37,212 nucleotides of DNA, from assembly GCA_017744495.1 (NCBI GenBank), contig JAGIBE010000215.1, positions 1-37,212 on the forward strand, given 5' to 3'. The DNA comes from Caulobacter sp. (GTDB taxonomy: Bacteria > Pseudomonadota > Alphaproteobacteria > Caulobacterales > Caulobacteraceae). The notes below the pieces were generated by a model. It saw nothing but the letters and a program-made list of their open reading frames with translations, was not told the origin of the DNA and did no database searches. The first letter of the stretch is position 1. The number at the start of each line of letters is the position of its first letter. Positions 35,485 to 37,212 of this stretch are shown one piece after another. Position numbers and translations under genes: made by a program.

Positions 35485-35870
35485 GTCAGCTGGCCAAAGA
35501 CCTGTTCGATCTTTTCCTTCAGGCCCTGAACGGTGAACGGTTTGACGCAGTAGTTGTTGACGCCGAACTGAACGGCGCGCTGAACCAGCTCGCGGTCGGC
35601 TCGGCCCGTCAGCATGACGAAGGCGGTCTGGCGGATCGGCGGATGCGAGCGCACGGCGCGCAGCAGGGCCAGGCCGTCCATCTTCGGCATGTTGAAGTCC
35701 GAGATGACCAGGTTGGCCGGCTTGGCCAGGAGGTTCTTCAGGGCCTCCTCGCCGTCGGGCGCCTCGCGGATGTCCTTGAACCCGATCTGCTGCAGCGCAT
35801 TGCGGATCAGCGCCCGCATGGTCAGCTGGTCATCGACGACGAGAACGGAAATGGTGCTTGCTTGGGGCAT
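35481..35870 (-). CDS. CheY-type response regulator (CheYII)
   Basis: The 129-residue single-domain receiver starts at ATG 35870; in-frame starts further up run into cheB. All phosphotransfer residues are present: Asp13-Asp14 in VVDDQ, phosphoacceptor Asp58 in [11 protein letters not shown], Thr88 in MLTGRA, and Lys110 in CVKPF. It should receive phosphate from CheA and bind the flagellar switch or act as a phosphate sink. It lies four bases downstream of the cheB stop. By order this is CheYII (CC0437) of C. crescentus. It contrasts with the CheYIII-like gene in the same operon, which lacks the phosphoacceptor. Confidence 0.93.
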   Translation of the reverse strand: MPQASTISVLVVDDQLTMRALIRNALQQIGFKDIREAPDGEEALKNLLAKPANLVISDFNMPKMDGLALLRAVRSHPPIRQTAFVMLTGRADRELVQRAVQFGVNNYCVKPFTVQGLKEKIEQVFGQLT

Positions 35871-35874
35871 GGGT

Positions 35875-36903
35875 TCATCGCCTCGCGGAGGCCAGATCGA
35901 GAATGGTTTGGCCCATGGAGGACAGGGCGACCTGCTTCTCCACCGCGCCGAGTTCAAAAGCCGTACGAGGCATGCCGTAGACGACGCAACTGGCTTCGTC
36001 CTGGCCGACCGTCTTGGCGCCGGCCTTGCGCATGGCCAGCAGGCCCTGCGCGCCGTCGCGGCCCATGCCGGTCAGGATGGCGCCGACCGCCTTGTCCCCG
36101 ACGGCCTGGGCCACCGAGTTGAAGAGCACGTCGACCGAGGGCCGATGTCCGCTGACGGGGTCGCCCGTGACCAGGCGGCAGCGCAGCCCGGCCGAGCGGA
36201 CGACTTCCAGGTGGGTCGCGCCGCCGGGGGCGACATAGACCTTGCCCGGCTCCAGCAGGGCGCCGTCGGCCGCTTCCTGCACCTTGGCGCCGCTGGCCCG
36301 GTCGAGACGGGCGGCGAAGCTGGCGGTGAAGGTGGCCGGCATATGCTGGGTGATCACCGTCGGCGGGCAGGTCTCGGGGAACTGGCTCAGGATCGTCAGC
36401 AGGGCTTCCACCCCGCCTGTCGACGAGCCGATCGCCACGATGTCGCCCGAGGGCAGGTAGTTCTGGCGGCGGGCGGCGGCCGGGGCGGCGTCGGCCTTGG
36501 TCCGCACCGAAGCGCGGGCGGCGGCCTTGACCTTCTCGGTCACCTCCTGGAGGGCCTCGGCGGTGCCGGTGGCGGTCGTGGGCTTGCCCACGCAGTCCAC
36601 CGCGCCCAGCTCCAGCGCCCGCAGGGTCATCTCGGCCCCGGCCTGGGTCAGGCTGGAAACCATGACCACCGGCATCGGCCGCAGGCGCATGATCTTCTCG
36701 AGGAACTCGATGCCGTTCATGTTCGGCATCTCGATGTCGAGGGTGACGACGTCGGGGTTCAGGGCCTTGATCATGCCCCGGGCCTCGAACGGGTCGCCGG
36801 CGGCGCCGACCACCTCGATCTCGGGGTCGCGGGTCAGGGCGGCCGTGATCAGGCCGCGCATGGTGGCGGAGTCGTCGACGACGAGAACGCGAATCTTGGC
36901 CAT
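35875..36903 (-). CDS. cheB: Chemotaxis methylesterase/deamidase CheB
   Basis: The 342-residue protein has a receiver at 1-120 with Asp10-Asp11 and phosphoacceptor Asp56 ([11 protein letters not shown]), a linker at about 120-150, and the methylesterase domain. The catalytic triad is Ser161 in IGSSTGG, His187 in TQHMP and Asp283 in GMGRDGA. It removes methyl groups from chemoreceptor glutamates when phosphorylated by CheA, countering CheR. Its ATG overlaps the cheR stop by one base (TGATG). Length and motifs match the family fully. Confidence 0.97.
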   Translation of the reverse strand: MAKIRVLVVDDSATMRGLITAALTRDPEIEVVGAAGDPFEARGMIKALNPDVVTLDIEMPNMNGIEFLEKIMRLRPMPVVMVSSLTQAGAEMTLRALELGAVDCVGKPTTATGTAEALQEVTEKVKAAARASVRTKADAAPAAARRQNYLPSGDIVAIGSSTGGVEALLTILSQFPETCPPTVITQHMPATFTASFAARLDRASGAKVQEAADGALLEPGKVYVAPGGATHLEVVRSAGLRCRLVTGDPVSGHRPSVDVLFNSVAQAVGDKAVGAILTGMGRDGAQGLLAMRKAGAKTVGQDEASCVVYGMPRTAFELGAVEKQVALSSMGQTILDLASARR

Positions 36904-37212
36904 CAGCGACCTCCCACCTTGCGATAGGCGGTCAGGCCGGCGCTTTCGAACGCCGTGACCGACGCGCCCACGCGTTCGGAGTGGCCGACATAGAGCTTGC
37001 CGCCCGGCGACACCAGCGGCGCGAAGCGCTGCCAGACCCGCTCCTGGGTGGGCTCGTCGAAATAGATCACCACGTTGCGGCAGAAGATGGCGTCGAACGG
37101 GCCCTTCATCGGCCAGCTGGGGCCGTTCAGGTTCAGCTCGCGGAAGGCCACCATCTGGCGGGCGGCCTCGCAGACCCGGAAGCTGCGGCGGTCGCTGGCG
37201 TCGCGCTCGAAC
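36903..37212 (-). CDS. cheR: Chemoreceptor methyltransferase CheR, N-terminus cut by window edge
   Basis: Only about 102 C-terminal residues are in the window. They include the late S-adenosylmethionine methyltransferase blocks [18 protein letters not shown] and [11 protein letters not shown], which are hallmarks of CheR. The frame is open to the window edge, so the start lies outside. It methylates chemoreceptor glutamates during adaptation. The stop overlaps the cheB start by one base, as in C. crescentus. Confidence 0.95.
   Translation of the reverse strand, partial: FERDASDRRSFRVCEAARQMVAFRELNLNGPSWPMKGPFDAIFCRNVVIYFDEPTQERVWQRFAPLVSPGGKLYVGHSERVGASVTAFESAGLTAYRKVGGR

Overview
The window reads as chromosome of a Caulobacter species. 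It has very high GC with strong GC3 bias, three TonB-dependent receptors, a PTS-based N-acetylglucosamine locus, and a chemotaxis operon in the order cheR-cheB-cheYII-cheD-cheU-cheYIII-cheE. That order, followed by a TonB receptor, nagA, a SIS deaminase, a GntR regulator, a second TonB receptor, hexosaminidase and PTS genes, matches what I recall of C. crescentus CC0435-CC0449, in inverted orientation here. No phage, IS element or CRISPR array is visible.

Layout. 1-5153: a TonB receptor cut by the window edge, diverging from an RluD-type pseudouridine synthase, a small Gly/Tyr-rich exported protein, a persulfide-dioxygenase-like metallo-beta-lactamase-fold protein that has lost its metal ligands, and a PaaI-type thioesterase. 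5215-5381: promoter and gene of tRNA-Ser(CGA). 5382-5745: no gene seen. 5746-9940: an RTX protein diverging from a GH13 alpha-glucosidase. 9937-13151: a SnoaL-like protein and an SDR oxidoreductase diverging from a LysR regulator, then a chloroperoxidase-like alpha/beta hydrolase. 13289-23907 (all minus strand): GH20 hexosaminidase, PTS EIIA-HPr-EI, PTS EIIC-EIIB-EIIB, two tandem tryptophan-halogenase-like flavoproteins and a 2OG-Fe(II)-oxygenase-like protein, with short gaps or 4-base overlaps. 24135-26923: a TonB receptor broken by a frameshift, diverging from nagR, the SIS deaminase and nagA (27181-30233). 30342-33161: a third TonB receptor, preceded by LacI-type operators. 33444-37212: the chemotaxis operon, with cheR cut by the edge.

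How it works together. The nag genes give a full route for chitin fragments: outer-membrane uptake, hexosaminidase cleavage in the periplasm, PTS import with phosphorylation, deacetylation by NagA and deamination by the SIS protein to fructose-6-phosphate, under a GntR repressor. The oddest points are the frameshifted receptor, the halogenase pair and oxygenase at the tail of the PTS operon, the doubled EIIB domain, the metal-site-dead MBL protein, and a CheY-like protein without its phosphoacceptor but with an arginine-rich tail like those of c-di-GMP-binding Cle proteins. All calls come from reading translations and DNA by eye; no database search was possible.
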